In this document: positions 46,279 through 56,300 of the stretch, piece by piece
How the letters are laid out: each line of letters begins with the position of its first letter
Position numbering within the stretch: the stretch's first letter is position 1
Assembly (NCBI RefSeq): GCF_020515625.1
Contig: NZ_JAIWPJ010000004.1
Location: forward strand, 248,001 to 312,000
Direction: 5' to 3'
DNA: 64,000 nt
Source: Natrinema amylolyticum
GTDB lineage: Archaea > Halobacteriota > Halobacteria > Halobacteriales > Natrialbaceae
Position numbers and translations under genes: made by a program
Notes under the pieces: generated by a model
The model's database searches: none
The model's input: the letters and a program-made list of their open reading frames with translations, nothing else
What the model was told of the DNA's origin: nothing

Positions 46279-47550
46279 ATGAATCTGGATATAATGATGG
46301 CTGATATGGACATAACCGACGTCCAAGGGTACGCATTATCCTCTCCTATCGAGCCGGCACAAGACCGCCCCTTCCACGGTGGAACACGGCGTCTGAACAA
46401 ACGTGATGTCGTACTCGTCGTTATCGAGACGCAGGACGGGCGTCGCGGATTCGCGACGGCTGGTGCGAGCAGCTCTGCCATGCGTGAGTACTTTGAGGGT
46501 GATTCTCAGGGAACCTTTGCAGACGTCGTCGGTGGTGCGGTCGCCGACGCGCTGGAGGGCGAAACGATCAACGAAATAACGGACTCACATGACCTCCTCT
46601 CTGACTCCAACCTCCCCGCTCACCTCCGTACGGAAGCGATCTCAGCGGTCGACGTGGCTCTGTGGGACCTGCGCGGCAAGGAACTCGGCACACCGGTCTA
46701 TGAACTGCTCGCAGACGACTACGGTACCGAGCCGTCAACGGAGATGCCGCTCTATGCCAGTGGCGGAATGTACATGGAGCCTGAGGGCTATGCCGAACAG
46801 GCCGAAGTGCTCGAGGCGGAGGGCTTCTTCGGCTACAAGTACCGGCCGGGAATCGGTCCGGACGGGGATCGCCGGACGGTCGAGCTTCTCGCGGACACGA
46901 CCGATGAAATGGAGTTCATGCTCGATTCTCATACCTGGTGGAAGCTCCGTCGACAATACGGGGAAGAGGTAGTACGGGACTTAGTTAAGCACGCTACGGA
47001 CCACGGAGCATATTGGATTGAGGAACCAGTCGAACCGGACGATCACGCGGGCTATACCGCGCTTGCAGAGACCGGCGCACCTCTCGCGGGGGGTGAGAGT
47101 AAAGAATCCCCTGCGGATCTCGTCGCGCTCGGCGAAACCGGTGCCGTCGACTTTCTGCAGGGTGATGTCCGCCACCACGAGGGGTTCTCCGGGTGCGCCC
47201 CGGCGATCGAGTTCTGCAACGGCAGGGATGTCGAGTTCGTCCCCCACAACTTCGGTACGTGGCTCGGCCTCCTCGCGAACGCGCACCTCGTCGCAGCCGC
47301 ACCCGATGTTCGCCTGCTGGAGTATCCCGTCTTCGAAAACGATCCACTAATTGACGGCCAGCCCGACCCTGGAATGTATCCGTTCGAGTTAGCGTTCGAC
47401 ATCATCGAGGGAGAGCCGACCATTGACGATGGGATACTGACGGTTCCGGACAAACCTGGCCTCGGTATCGACGTGAACCTCGATATTATTTCGGACTATC
47501 CGTTCGTTGAAGGCCCGTGGACGGAGTTCCATTACAATGGGGACGAATAG
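46279..47550 (+). CDS. Enolase-superfamily sugar-acid dehydratase (mandelate racemase/muconate lactonizing group)
   Basis: A 423-aa enzyme with the enolase-superfamily capping domain (about 1-140, including 'VDVALWDLRGKELGTPVYELL') and a barrel. Metal ligands are visible as Asp in 'MLDSHTWW' (about 215), Glu in 'WIEEPVEPDD' (about 252) and Glu in 'AGGESKESP' (about 276). A base Lys is in 'FGYKYRPG' and a His in 'VPHNFGTW' (about 322). Members dehydrate aldonates such as gluconate, galactonate or xylonate to 2-keto-3-deoxy acids. The internal Met at 46297 is an alternative start. Position after a sugar transporter suits such a role; the exact sugar acid is unknown. Confidence 0.88.
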   Translation: MNLDIMMADMDITDVQGYALSSPIEPAQDRPFHGGTRRLNKRDVVLVVIETQDGRRGFATAGASSSAMREYFEGDSQGTFADVVGGAVADALEGETINEITDSHDLLSDSNLPAHLRTEAISAVDVALWDLRGKELGTPVYELLADDYGTEPSTEMPLYASGGMYMEPEGYAEQAEVLEAEGFFGYKYRPGIGPDGDRRTVELLADTTDEMEFMLDSHTWWKLRRQYGEEVVRDLVKHATDHGAYWIEEPVEPDDHAGYTALAETGAPLAGGESKESPADLVALGETGAVDFLQGDVRHHEGFSGCAPAIEFCNGRDVEFVPHNFGTWLGLLANAHLVAAAPDVRLLEYPVFENDPLIDGQPDPGMYPFELAFDIIEGEPTIDDGILTVPDKPGLGIDVNLDIISDYPFVEGPWTEFHYNGDE

Positions 47551-47559
47551 AATACGATA

Positions 47560-47610
47560 CTAAGCACCGGCGTGTGTCCACGGCCCAAAGGCCGTGTATT
47601 GCGCCTCTCC
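47560..47610. mobile_element. Solo left end of an IS200/IS605-type element
   Basis: The palindrome CACGGCC-CAAA-GGCCGTG (47579-47596) and its flanks (TAAGn4GGCGnGTnTCCACGG before, ATTGCnCCT after) align with the left end of the element at 29533-31016. No tnpB follows on either side, so this is a leftover end or a nonautonomous fragment. Confidence 0.6.
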
Positions 47611-47784
47611 AACGTATGATCCCGCAGCGGCGAATAGAACGATAGCCGAATTCGCCATTATGACGAGCGTGAGCATCGCGGCGGAGAGAAGCGTACTCGA
47701 GACGAGGTACAATCGGTCGCTGACGCAGTCGGTCGAGAATACCGCTCGGAAGTCGTCCGTACCTGTACACGAGTCAGAGGACGG
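47606..47784 (-). pseudogene. Fragment of a membrane protein gene
   Basis: A minus-strand frame without a start codon. It includes one strongly hydrophobic segment ('LLSAAMLTLVIMANSAIVLF') and then runs into the solo IS end. It is probably the remnant of a gene cut by the IS. Family unknown. Confidence 0.3.
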
Positions 47785-48223
47785 TCAATAGCAACTCTGG
47801 TGATCTGAGTGAGAATCTGTAGCTCGTCTGCAACTGCGAGAGTAATATCGGATAGCTTATTCGAACGCTGATCGAGGGCGGCCAGCCGAAGTCACGACGA
47901 TCGACGTTTTTCTGCGCCCATCCGCCCAAAGCGTTTCCACAATCCGTATCGGCGTTGAAGCGGAGTGAGAGTACTGTCTAATTTCAATTTCTCCGTTTCT
48001 GTATCGACTCACTCGAGTTCCCACTCGTCAGTACTAGACCGAGTATCTCACGAGTTTTCTCGGCTGGTCCATCCTTCCGCTTATATCCTAACGCTCGGGA
48101 TTCCTCCGCCTTCTGGCGGAGGTGGATGGCAATCGTTCTCCTCTGAAGCGCCTCATTCGACTCGGGGTTCGTCATTTGACGTGGATACCTTTATTATATG
48201 TCGTACTGATAGTGCGGTGTACG
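47785..48223. other. Noncoding stretch with an IS-type hairpin
   Basis: The part from about 48085 to 48130 has the form of a right end of an IS200/IS605 element in plus orientation: hairpin CCTCCGCC-TTCT-GGCGGAGG (48103-48122) followed by TGGATGGCAA. No transposase gene is near. The rest holds nothing I can name. Confidence 0.45.
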
Positions 48224-48325
48224 ATGCGCTGCAACAGTTGTAACTGCACGTTGGTTGCGCCATACGAATATCCCCTATTCATGTGCGAGGAGTGTGGGTA
48301 TGTTCCACCACAGGGAGCCGACTAA
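48224..48325 (+). CDS. Possible tiny zinc-ribbon protein, 33 aa
   Basis: A 33-residue frame with cysteines arranged as CNSCNC near the start and CEEC near the end, so a single small zinc site is possible. The ending 'CGYVPPQGAD' resembles haloarchaeal small CxxC proteins. A TATA-like TTTATTATATG lies about 30 nt upstream (48189-48200), giving a leaderless start. No partner genes. Confidence 0.5.
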   Translation: MRCNSCNCTLVAPYEYPLFMCEECGYVPPQGAD

Positions 48326-49039
48326 CGCTGTACGAAAACAGCTATTGGGAGTCATCAGTGTTTAGTATCGCTTCGGCTATTCCTTTCGAACAGTGATAGA
48401 GTACTGCCGTCGATCTCAGTAATCCGTTCCGACGTTCTATAGTTCCTCGCACGCCAGTTCTCGTCTACCGTCGTCTCCAATTTGCTGATATCCGGATGGG
48501 CCATGAGCGGCAGTTCATCGCTCAGTTGAGCGTCGTTTCAATTTATCGCCATACTGATGCTCAGACCACTACCCGATCCCATCACTAATTCTCTCACAGA
48601 GAAAATAATACACACTTCCCGCAGTTAACAACCTCGATAAACCTGCACTCAGTTCCTAGAAACCAGGGGAAAATAAACGAAACTAGCCTGCGGCAACCCT
48701 CAATACCTCCGATATCGCGGTATTCGAATCTATCTTGAATTCTCTACGAGTGAATTTCCTGTAGAGCGGATAAGCGTTTTCCGTCAGCCAACTGATCGTG
48801 TGGCTCCGGAGATCGTCGGTAGTTCGCTGTCAGCCGTTGGATTCCGATAGCGCACTCACCATGATTACATCGTCCGAATCGGATCAGACAGCCTTCGTTC
48901 TCTTATAGATCAGATTTATTATTGCAGGTGAATTTTTCCTCCGGTCACTGTTCACAACCGTAATCCCGCAAACATTTCCCCTTAAATCGACCGCTTTCCA
49001 GTACTAATTTTGTGCTCTTTCTCTGATTCCATGTATCGC
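48326..49039. other. Intergenic region, nothing recognised
   Basis: AT content rises towards the right end. Only short random frames are present. The IclR regulatory sites start directly after. Confidence 0.45.
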
Positions 49040-49096
49040 TTACGATAGTATGGCTGTAAATTACTTCTAAAGCCATTTACGATACCACAGTTGTGA
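49040..49096. promoter_or_regulatory. Pair of TTACG-N10-TGTRA palindromes, 37 nt apart
   Basis: TTACGATAGTATGGCTGTAA (49040-49059) and TTACGATACCACAGTTGTGA (49077-49096). They keep the arms with one or two changes and the exact 37-nt spacing of the pair at 39692-39748. They lie about 260 nt upstream of the IclR start. Confidence 0.5.
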
Positions 49097-49355
49097 AAAT
49101 ATCTGACTATCACTGCCTTGTCGAAGATGTGATGATTTCTCTATTGGAGAAATCCCCCTCAGATCAGTGCTGCGGCCTGTGAAGGGAGCGCGTTTTGTCT
49201 TGAACACCGTACCATCGCTCGGTTTGGGAGGACCAGAACACCGATGGGAACTGATATCGCGTTTCGTCCTCTACTCTTTGAGCAGCGGTATACATCATAA
49301 ATCTGCTATCTTGGCCGTTGTCTTCCATTATTCTCTATTAAAGAAAACTATTATA

Positions 49356-50138
49356 ATGGCGCGTATCGAACCGGTGGCTGTGGGATACAAAGCCAAACAC
49401 CCGGTCAAGGCGACCGAAACGACTCTCCAGATCATCGACCTCCTCCAAGAGATAAACAAAGCGGGCGTGACAGAACTCGCCACGAAACTCGACCTCGCTC
49501 CCAGTGCCGTTCACAACCACCTCAGCACGCTTCAGGAGCACCGATACGTCGTCAAAGACGGATCAAAGTACCGACTAGGGCTCCGGTTTCTCGAGTTAGG
49601 TGGATACACGCGCCACCGGATGGAACTCTATAATACGGCGAAACCGGAACTCAAACCGCTGGCAAAGGAGACGGGCGAAAAGACGAACCTCATGGTCGAA
49701 GAGCACGGGCTCGGAATCTATATCTACCGCTCTATGGGGAACGAAGCAATTCAGATCGATACGTACACGGGTGAGTCCGCATATCTCCATAACACTGCGC
49801 TTGGAAAGGCAATTTTAGCTCATCTTCCGAAAGAACGAGTGCAGGAGATTGTCGACCGCCACGGACTTCCGTCCGCGACCGAGCGAACGATCACAGACGT
49901 CGATGAACTGTTCGAAGCGCTTGCGGAGATTCGAGACCGAGGCTTTGCCTTCGACGATGAAGAGCGGATAAACGGACTCCGATGCGTTGCAGTTCCGCTC
50001 TTGGATGACGAGGAGGCCATAGGTGCGATAAGCGTCACCGGCCCGAGGAGTCGGATGACTGATGAACGGTTCCGAGAAGAGATACCCAATAAACTCTCTC
50101 AGAAGGCGAACCTGATTGAACTCGATTTGAGCTACTGA
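49356..50138 (+). CDS. IclR-family transcriptional regulator (third)
   Basis: A 260-aa regulator with the winged helix in residues about 15-80 ('GVTELATKLDLAPSAVHNHL') and the effector domain after ('YLHNTALGKAILAHLP' about 140, 'GLRCVAVPLLDDEEAIGAISVTGP' about 210). It is more distant from the other two IclR proteins. The start at 49356 (MARIEPVAVGYKAKHPVKATE) is chosen because upstream residues look noncoding. Neighbours are an IS scar and a GH3 gene; a target among the enolase-type dehydratase, GH3 and transporter genes is plausible. Confidence 0.93.
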   Translation: MARIEPVAVGYKAKHPVKATETTLQIIDLLQEINKAGVTELATKLDLAPSAVHNHLSTLQEHRYVVKDGSKYRLGLRFLELGGYTRHRMELYNTAKPELKPLAKETGEKTNLMVEEHGLGIYIYRSMGNEAIQIDTYTGESAYLHNTALGKAILAHLPKERVQEIVDRHGLPSATERTITDVDELFEALAEIRDRGFAFDDEERINGLRCVAVPLLDDEEAIGAISVTGPRSRMTDERFREEIPNKLSQKANLIELDLSY

Positions 50139-50284
50139 TCGTTTCGTCTCTTGATCGATGATCCATAGCGGCGGTCGTTCGTCTCGACAGCGGAACGCGA
50201 AGCGTTCTGAGGAGGGTGACGCCGCTGCTGACCGCTACTAATAAAAAATTTGCCAATATAAACGAGGGATATTATTAGGAACAA

Positions 50285-50590
50285 AATGCAATACTCATTC
50301 TCGATATCGCAGTTTTCGGACGGCGAGGCACCGATCCAGCCGCTGGGTTTCTGCATTGGTTGACCGAGAAATACGTTCTCTCTGATACCGCGTTTCTCGT
50401 TGATGGCTGCGGCTATCTGGCAGCTCTCTTGAGTAGGATGAGCGGTCAGGTCGACTATATCGATCGAAATTGTATCGAAACGTGGTTTCAAACGCTCAAA
50501 ATGTTCGTTGACCGCTTCTGCAACTCATGGTCGGCAGTCGGTCGAGCGTCAGAGCATGGGTTGAACAGTTTGGACACTACTATCCTATGA
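50285..50590 (+). pseudogene. Remnant of an IS6-type transposase
   Basis: One frame reads 'RRGTDPAAGFLHWLTEKY', then 'FLVDGCGYLAAL', 'VDYIDRNCIETWFQTLKMFVDRF' and 'NSWSAVGRAS'. This matches the middle and C-terminal part of haloarchaeal IS6-type transposases, including the D and E catalytic regions. Start and end are missing. It is the plus-strand counterpart of the remnant at 1565-1996 and better preserved. Confidence 0.7.
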
Positions 50591-51021
50591 GGAGACCGAC
50601 CAGTCACTGAAAAGATGAATACCAGAGACGGTGCTCCGCTAGACGATGACGACGTTCGATAGTATATGAATAGAATATATATTATATATATTACTATTTC
50701 TCCCAAACCCTTATAGCGAATATAGCGAAAATCCCGGTTATACTCGCCTAATACGTGATATTATCGCTTCGAACCGTATCGTCCCGCTGGTGAATCGAAT
50801 ATAGAAAACACCCTTAGATAAGCTCATATACGGGTATTAGTCCGATATCTATATAGATGTCAATTCAATCTGAAATATATGCTATCTGCCTTCTTCGTCA
50901 AAGTACCCGATAATGAGCATGTATCTTCCGAGCAAATAATTCAACGAGGCATCGGGCGACTCGACTCGAGACGATCGGCGGATCCCGGCGCTTATTACGC
51001 GCCTCACGAAATCATTCGCGA
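50591..51021. promoter_or_regulatory. AT-rich promoter region of the GH3 gene
   Basis: No gene is visible. A TATA-like element (CGCTTATTACGC at about 50989-51000) lies roughly 25-30 nt before the GH3 start. Two AT-rich tracts at 50660-50700 and 50800-50890 are unexplained. Confidence 0.4.
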
Positions 51022-53271
51022 ATGGTTGACGAGGCGACGCCGACGTACGAAGACGGTGATGCGTCCGTCGACGAGCGGGTAGCCGATCTCCTCGATCGCA
51101 TGACGCTCGCGGAGAAAACCGGACAGCTGACCGGCGTCTTCTCGTCCGACGCCCGCGCCGATCCCTACGGGAGTCACACGCTCAAAGACCTCGAGTCTCT
51201 CGTTCGCGAACGACGGATCGGGTGGGTCACTCCGTTCGCGACCGGCTTCTCGACGCACAACAGTCCGGCCGTCGTCCCTCGCATCGCAAACCGCTTACAG
51301 CGGATCGCGCGCGAAGAGACCAGACTCGGGATTCCGCTGCTCGTCCCGGTCGATGCAGTCCACGGTCACGCGAACGTCGCAGGAGCGACCGTCTTTCCAC
51401 ACAACTTGGGGATGGCGGCAACGTGGAATCCGGCACTGGTTCGGCGGGCCGCTCGCGTGACGGCGACAGAGATGCGTGCGACCGGCGCGACGGTCAACTA
51501 CTCACCCAATGCGGACGTCGCCCGGGAACCGCGGTGGGGACGGACCTATGAGACCTACGGCGAAGCCCCCCATCTCGTCGGTGAACTGGCGGCGGCGGAA
51601 ATCGACGGGCTGCAGGGCGGAATGGACGACGCTGGACTCGGCGGCTCGAACTCGGTTGCGGCGACCGTCAAACACTTCCCGGCCTATAGCGCCCCGCAGC
51701 GAGGGGAAGACGCGGCACCGAACGACGTCTCGATGAGCACGCTCCGCCGGGTGTTCGTCCCGCCGTTCGAACGCGCGATCGACGCCGGCGCGGCCGCGGT
51801 GATGCCGTCGTACAGTTCGGTCGACGGCGAACCGATCCACGGCTCTCGTCGCTTCTTGACCGACTTGCTGCGCGAGGAACTCGGATTCGAGGGCCTCGTC
51901 CTCTCGGACTGGCACGGCGTCGCGTTCCTTTACAGTCAACACCGGACTACACCGTCGCTGAAAGCCGCGGTCGATCAGGCGACGCGGGCGGGGCTCGACG
52001 TGGCCTCGATCGGCGGCCGAGAGTACGCGGATCTACTGGTCGACTCGGTCGAAGCGGGCACGATATCCGAGACGCGACTCGACGAGAGCGTTCGCCGGGT
52101 CCTCGAACTCAAGTTCCGTCTCGGGCTGTTCGACGATCCCTACGTAGACCCAAGCAACGGCCGCGACGTAGTCGGCAGGAGCGCCCATCGAGACCTCTCA
52201 CTGACGAGCGCACGCGAATCGCTCGTTCTCCTTCAGAACGACGACGTGTTACCGTTCGGCGACGAGACCGAGGAACTCCTGGTGACGGGACCGAACGCCG
52301 ACTCCCTCGATACGCTCTGTGGAGGCTGGACCGTCGCCGGCCTCTCGCGGAATCACGGGACGACGGTCCGCGACGGCCTCGAGACGGTGACTGACACGGA
52401 GACGACGGTCTCGTTCGAACCCGGTGCGTCAATCAGTTCGGCGACGGATATCGACGCGGCCGCCGACGCCGCCGCCGCGGCTGACGCGGCAGTCGTCGTC
52501 CTTGGGGAGAACTGGTACGTCCACGAGTTCGGGCCGGAGTCCATGACGGGGACGAACGACGAGTTCCCGACGCGAAGTCAGCTCGAGCTTCCGGCGGCAC
52601 AGACGCGACTGCTCGAGCGCGTCGCGGAAACGGGGACGCCGACGGTCGCGGTCGTTGTCGCGGGACGGCCGCTGGCGATACGACCGGAGAGTCGGCTCGC
52701 CGATGCCGTTTTGATGGGATTCTATCCGGGGTACGAGGGTGGCCGGGCGATCGCCGATATCCTCGTCGGGGAGGCGAACCCCTCCGGGAGACTCCCGATT
52801 TCGATCCCGAAATCCGTCGGGCACCTGCCGACGGTCCACGACTACTGTCCGTCCCCGCGGCCGCTCGGCGATGATAATCATCCGCCCGCGTACGATCCGC
52901 TGTTCACATTCGGCCACGGCCTGAGTTACACCGATTTCGAATACGAGTCGCTCACCTGCTCCGACGACCGTCTGGACCCTGCGGACGACCTCACAGTGAC
53001 GGCAACGGTGTCGAACCGCGGCTCGCGAACCGGGACGGAAGTCGTCCAACTCTTCGTTCGTGATGTGGTCAGTTCTCGCGTGACACCGGTTCGGGAACTG
53101 ACCGGGTTCGAACGGCTCTCGATAGCGCCCGGTGAACGGAACCGAGCGACGTTTACGCTCACTCCGTCGGATCTGGGCATCATCCGTTCCGACGGGACGT
53201 CCGTCGTCGAACCGGGGCGATTCGAGGCGATGAGCGGCGGTTTGTCGGCCGATTTCACCGTCACGGAGTGA
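51022..53271 (+). CDS. Glycoside hydrolase family 3 (second copy)
   Basis: A 749-aa enzyme with the GH3 three-domain layout. The N-terminal barrel shows 'GIPLLVPVDAVHGHANV' (about 110), 'VKHFPAYSAPQRGEDAAP' (about 214) and the nucleophile Asp in 'LVLSDWHGVAFLYS' (about 295). The middle domain has 'LLVTGPNADSLDTLCGGW' (about 417) and a second motif 'TFGHGLSYTDFEYESL' (about 632); a fibronectin-III-like domain ends the protein. It is more like beta-glucosidases of the exo-glucanase type than the first GH3. No signal peptide; cytoplasmic. Confidence 0.93.
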   Translation: MVDEATPTYEDGDASVDERVADLLDRMTLAEKTGQLTGVFSSDARADPYGSHTLKDLESLVRERRIGWVTPFATGFSTHNSPAVVPRIANRLQRIAREETRLGIPLLVPVDAVHGHANVAGATVFPHNLGMAATWNPALVRRAARVTATEMRATGATVNYSPNADVAREPRWGRTYETYGEAPHLVGELAAAEIDGLQGGMDDAGLGGSNSVAATVKHFPAYSAPQRGEDAAPNDVSMSTLRRVFVPPFERAIDAGAAAVMPSYSSVDGEPIHGSRRFLTDLLREELGFEGLVLSDWHGVAFLYSQHRTTPSLKAAVDQATRAGLDVASIGGREYADLLVDSVEAGTISETRLDESVRRVLELKFRLGLFDDPYVDPSNGRDVVGRSAHRDLSLTSARESLVLLQNDDVLPFGDETEELLVTGPNADSLDTLCGGWTVAGLSRNHGTTVRDGLETVTDTETTVSFEPGASISSATDIDAAADAAAAADAAVVVLGENWYVHEFGPESMTGTNDEFPTRSQLELPAAQTRLLERVAETGTPTVAVVVAGRPLAIRPESRLADAVLMGFYPGYEGGRAIADILVGEANPSGRLPISIPKSVGHLPTVHDYCPSPRPLGDDNHPPAYDPLFTFGHGLSYTDFEYESLTCSDDRLDPADDLTVTATVSNRGSRTGTEVVQLFVRDVVSSRVTPVRELTGFERLSIAPGERNRATFTLTPSDLGIIRSDGTSVVEPGRFEAMSGGLSADFTVTE

Positions 53272-53365
53272 ATCCCCTTCTTTGTCCGGCGGAGACGAAT
53301 TAATTTCGCAGTCGCTGTCCCTCTGAACGTCAAGCGTTTATGGGGGAAGACCGAGATATGAATCC

Positions 53366-56300
53366 ATGGAATCCCCCGGCTCGGCACCGGATATCACTCG
53401 GGAGGAGGTGCGGGGTGTCTTCGCGCAGTTCAAGCAGCCGTCGACACCGATCACTGCCGACGACGTCGCCGACACTCTCGACTGTTCGCGGCAAACTGCA
53501 CGACACGGTCTGGCGGACCTCGTCGACCGCGGTGAACTCCGGACTCGGAAGCTCGCTGATACGACACGAGTCTGGTGGCAGTCCGAACCCGGACAGCTAT
53601 CCGAGGAACCTGATAGAGCGGAGTTCGCTTCCTTCGTGAGCGCCGTCGAGGACTACGCCATTTTCATGCTCGATCCCGACGGGACCGTCGTCAGTTGGAA
53701 CGAGGGCGCGGAACGGATCAAGGGATATCGGGAGGACGAGATCGTCGGCGAACACTTCTCGACCTTCTACACGGACGCCAATACCGTCGAGGGAGTGCCC
53801 GAGCAAAACCTCGAGGCGGCGACGGACGCGGGTCGGGTCGAAGATGAGGGCTGGCGCGTCCGCAAGGACGGCACTCGATTCTGGGCGCACGTCACCATCA
53901 CCGCGATTCGCGACGATGACGGGACGCTCCGGGGATTCACGAAGGTCACGCGCGACATGACCGAGCGGCGCGAATACGAACAGCGACTGCGACGGGAACG
54001 CGATCTCACCGAGCAGATCCTCGAGACCGTTCCGGTCAGTATCTGCGTACTGACCGCTGACGGTGAGTTCGTCCGCGCGAACCAGCGAATGCTCGATCGG
54101 ATCGAGGCTACGGAATCGGAACTCGCCGATTACAGCATCGATTCGTGGGAGATCTACGACGAGACCGGAGATCCAATTCCGATCGAAGAGTGGCCATGGA
54201 CGCGGGCCATCGATACCGGCGAACCCGTTTACGAGTATCAGTGTCAGGTCGAACTCCCGGGAATCGGTCGCCGGTGGCTTTCGCTCAATGCCGCGCCGCT
54301 CGAGGAGGGAGAACGGGACGAGACGCGAGTCGTCGTGTCCGTGGACGACATCACCGAGCAGAAAGAACGCGAACGGCAGCTTCGCCGCCAGTACACCCAG
54401 ACCGAGCAACTGTTGCGAACCGCACCGGTCGCCATCGCAGTACAGGACGCCGACGGTGAGACGGTGATGGCGAATCAGCGGGCACAAGATGCCCTCGGCC
54501 TTTCGGAACAGGAACTCATCGAGGAACCCGACGATGCCGATGACTGGGTGATCTACGATGCGGATGGCGAACCCGTTGCCCCGGAGGAGACGCCGGCTGC
54601 CCGCGTTTTAGCGACCGGGAACGCAGTGGTCGACGAAGAGCTCACGATCGATCCGCCGGACGGGGACCGAATCCGGTTCCGGGTGAACGCTGCACCGCTT
54701 TTCGGCTCCGACGGGTCGATCGACCGCGTCGTCACGGCCGCGAAGGACATCACCGAGCTCAAAGAACGCGAACGGCAACTCGAACGGCGCAAGACGGAAC
54801 TCGAGACCGAGCTGAGTCAGATCCTGGATCGGATCTCCGACGCCTTCTACGCGCTCGACGACGAGTGGCGGTTCACCCACCTCAACGAGCAGGCCGCCGA
54901 AATCATGGACCAGTCCAGGGACGCGGTGCTCGGCCGAGAACTGTGGGAGGTGTTCCCCGATGCGACGGAGGGCGTGCACTGGGAAGAGTTTCAGACAGCG
55001 ATGGAGACCCAGGAGCCGGTCAGCTTCGACGTATACAGTGACACTCTCGAGGCTTGGTTCGAGTTCAATGTGTATCCGTCCGAGTCGGGACTGTCGATCT
55101 ACTTCCGCGACGTGACCGACCGGGTCGAACGGGAACGAGAACTGGCGAAGTACGAAACCATCGTCGAGACGATCAACGACGGCATCTACGTCAAAGACGA
55201 GGAGGGATACTTCACGATGGTCAACGACGCGTACGCGGAGATGACCGGCTATGACCGCGACGAGCTCGTCGGGGCACACGCATCACTGGTCGTCGACGAA
55301 GCCACGATCGACCAGTCGGGAGAGAGAATGGGGACGGCCGACGACCGGGCGGGGACGCCGCGCATGGAAGCGGATATCAAGACCGCAGCGGGTGACCGCA
55401 TCCCCGCTGAGGGGACGTTCGCGACGTTACGAACCGGGGACGAGCGGGAAGAAATCGGTGTCGTCCGAGACATCACCGATCGGAAGGAGCGCGAGCGGGC
55501 GCTCCGCGAGCGTGAACGCCGCCTCAAACGGTACAAGGAGTACACCGACGATATCTTGGACGCCGTCGATGACGTCTTTTACTTACTCGACGAGAACGGC
55601 GATCTGCAGCGGTGGAACGAGAGCCTCAGTGACGTAACGGGGTTCTCGGAGGGCGAGATCGGATCGATGAACGCGCTGGAGTTCTTCGGTGAGCCCGAGC
55701 GCGAGACCATCGCGGCCGCGATCGAGGACGGCTTCGAGACCGGGGACGTGCAAGTGGAAGCGGAATTCCGTACCAAGAGCGGGGAGCGCGTTCCGTACGA
55801 GTTCGTCGCATCGACGCTCGAAGACCCCGACGGGAACGTCGTTCTCGCGGGTCTCGGCCGAGATATCACCGACCGCCGGGAGTACGAGCGCATGCTCGAG
55901 GAGTCCAACGAACGGCTCGAACAGTTCGCCTACGCCGCGTCACACGACCTTCAGGAACCACTGCGGATGATCACGAGCTACCTGCAACTCCTCGAAAACC
56001 GCTACGCTGACGACCTCGACGAGGACGCGGCGGAGTTCATCGAGTTCGCCGTCGATGGCGCGGAACGGATGCGCGAGATGACCGAGGGTCTGTTGCAGTA
56101 CTCGCGGGTCGAAACGCAGGGCGACCCGTTCGAACCGATCGATCTGGACGACGTTCTCGAACACGCGATCGAGAACCTCGAACTCAAGATCGAAGAGACC
56201 CGCGCGGAGATCGAGTCAGAATCGCTTCCGCAGGTCCTCGGAGATAGCAGCCAACTCCAGCAAGTCTTCCAGAACCTGATCAGTAACGCGATCGAGTACA

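Noticed and set aside
47984-48175. A 63-codon minus-strand frame
   Set aside because: It overlaps the IS-type hairpin at 48103-48122, so it is likely a by-product of that palindrome.
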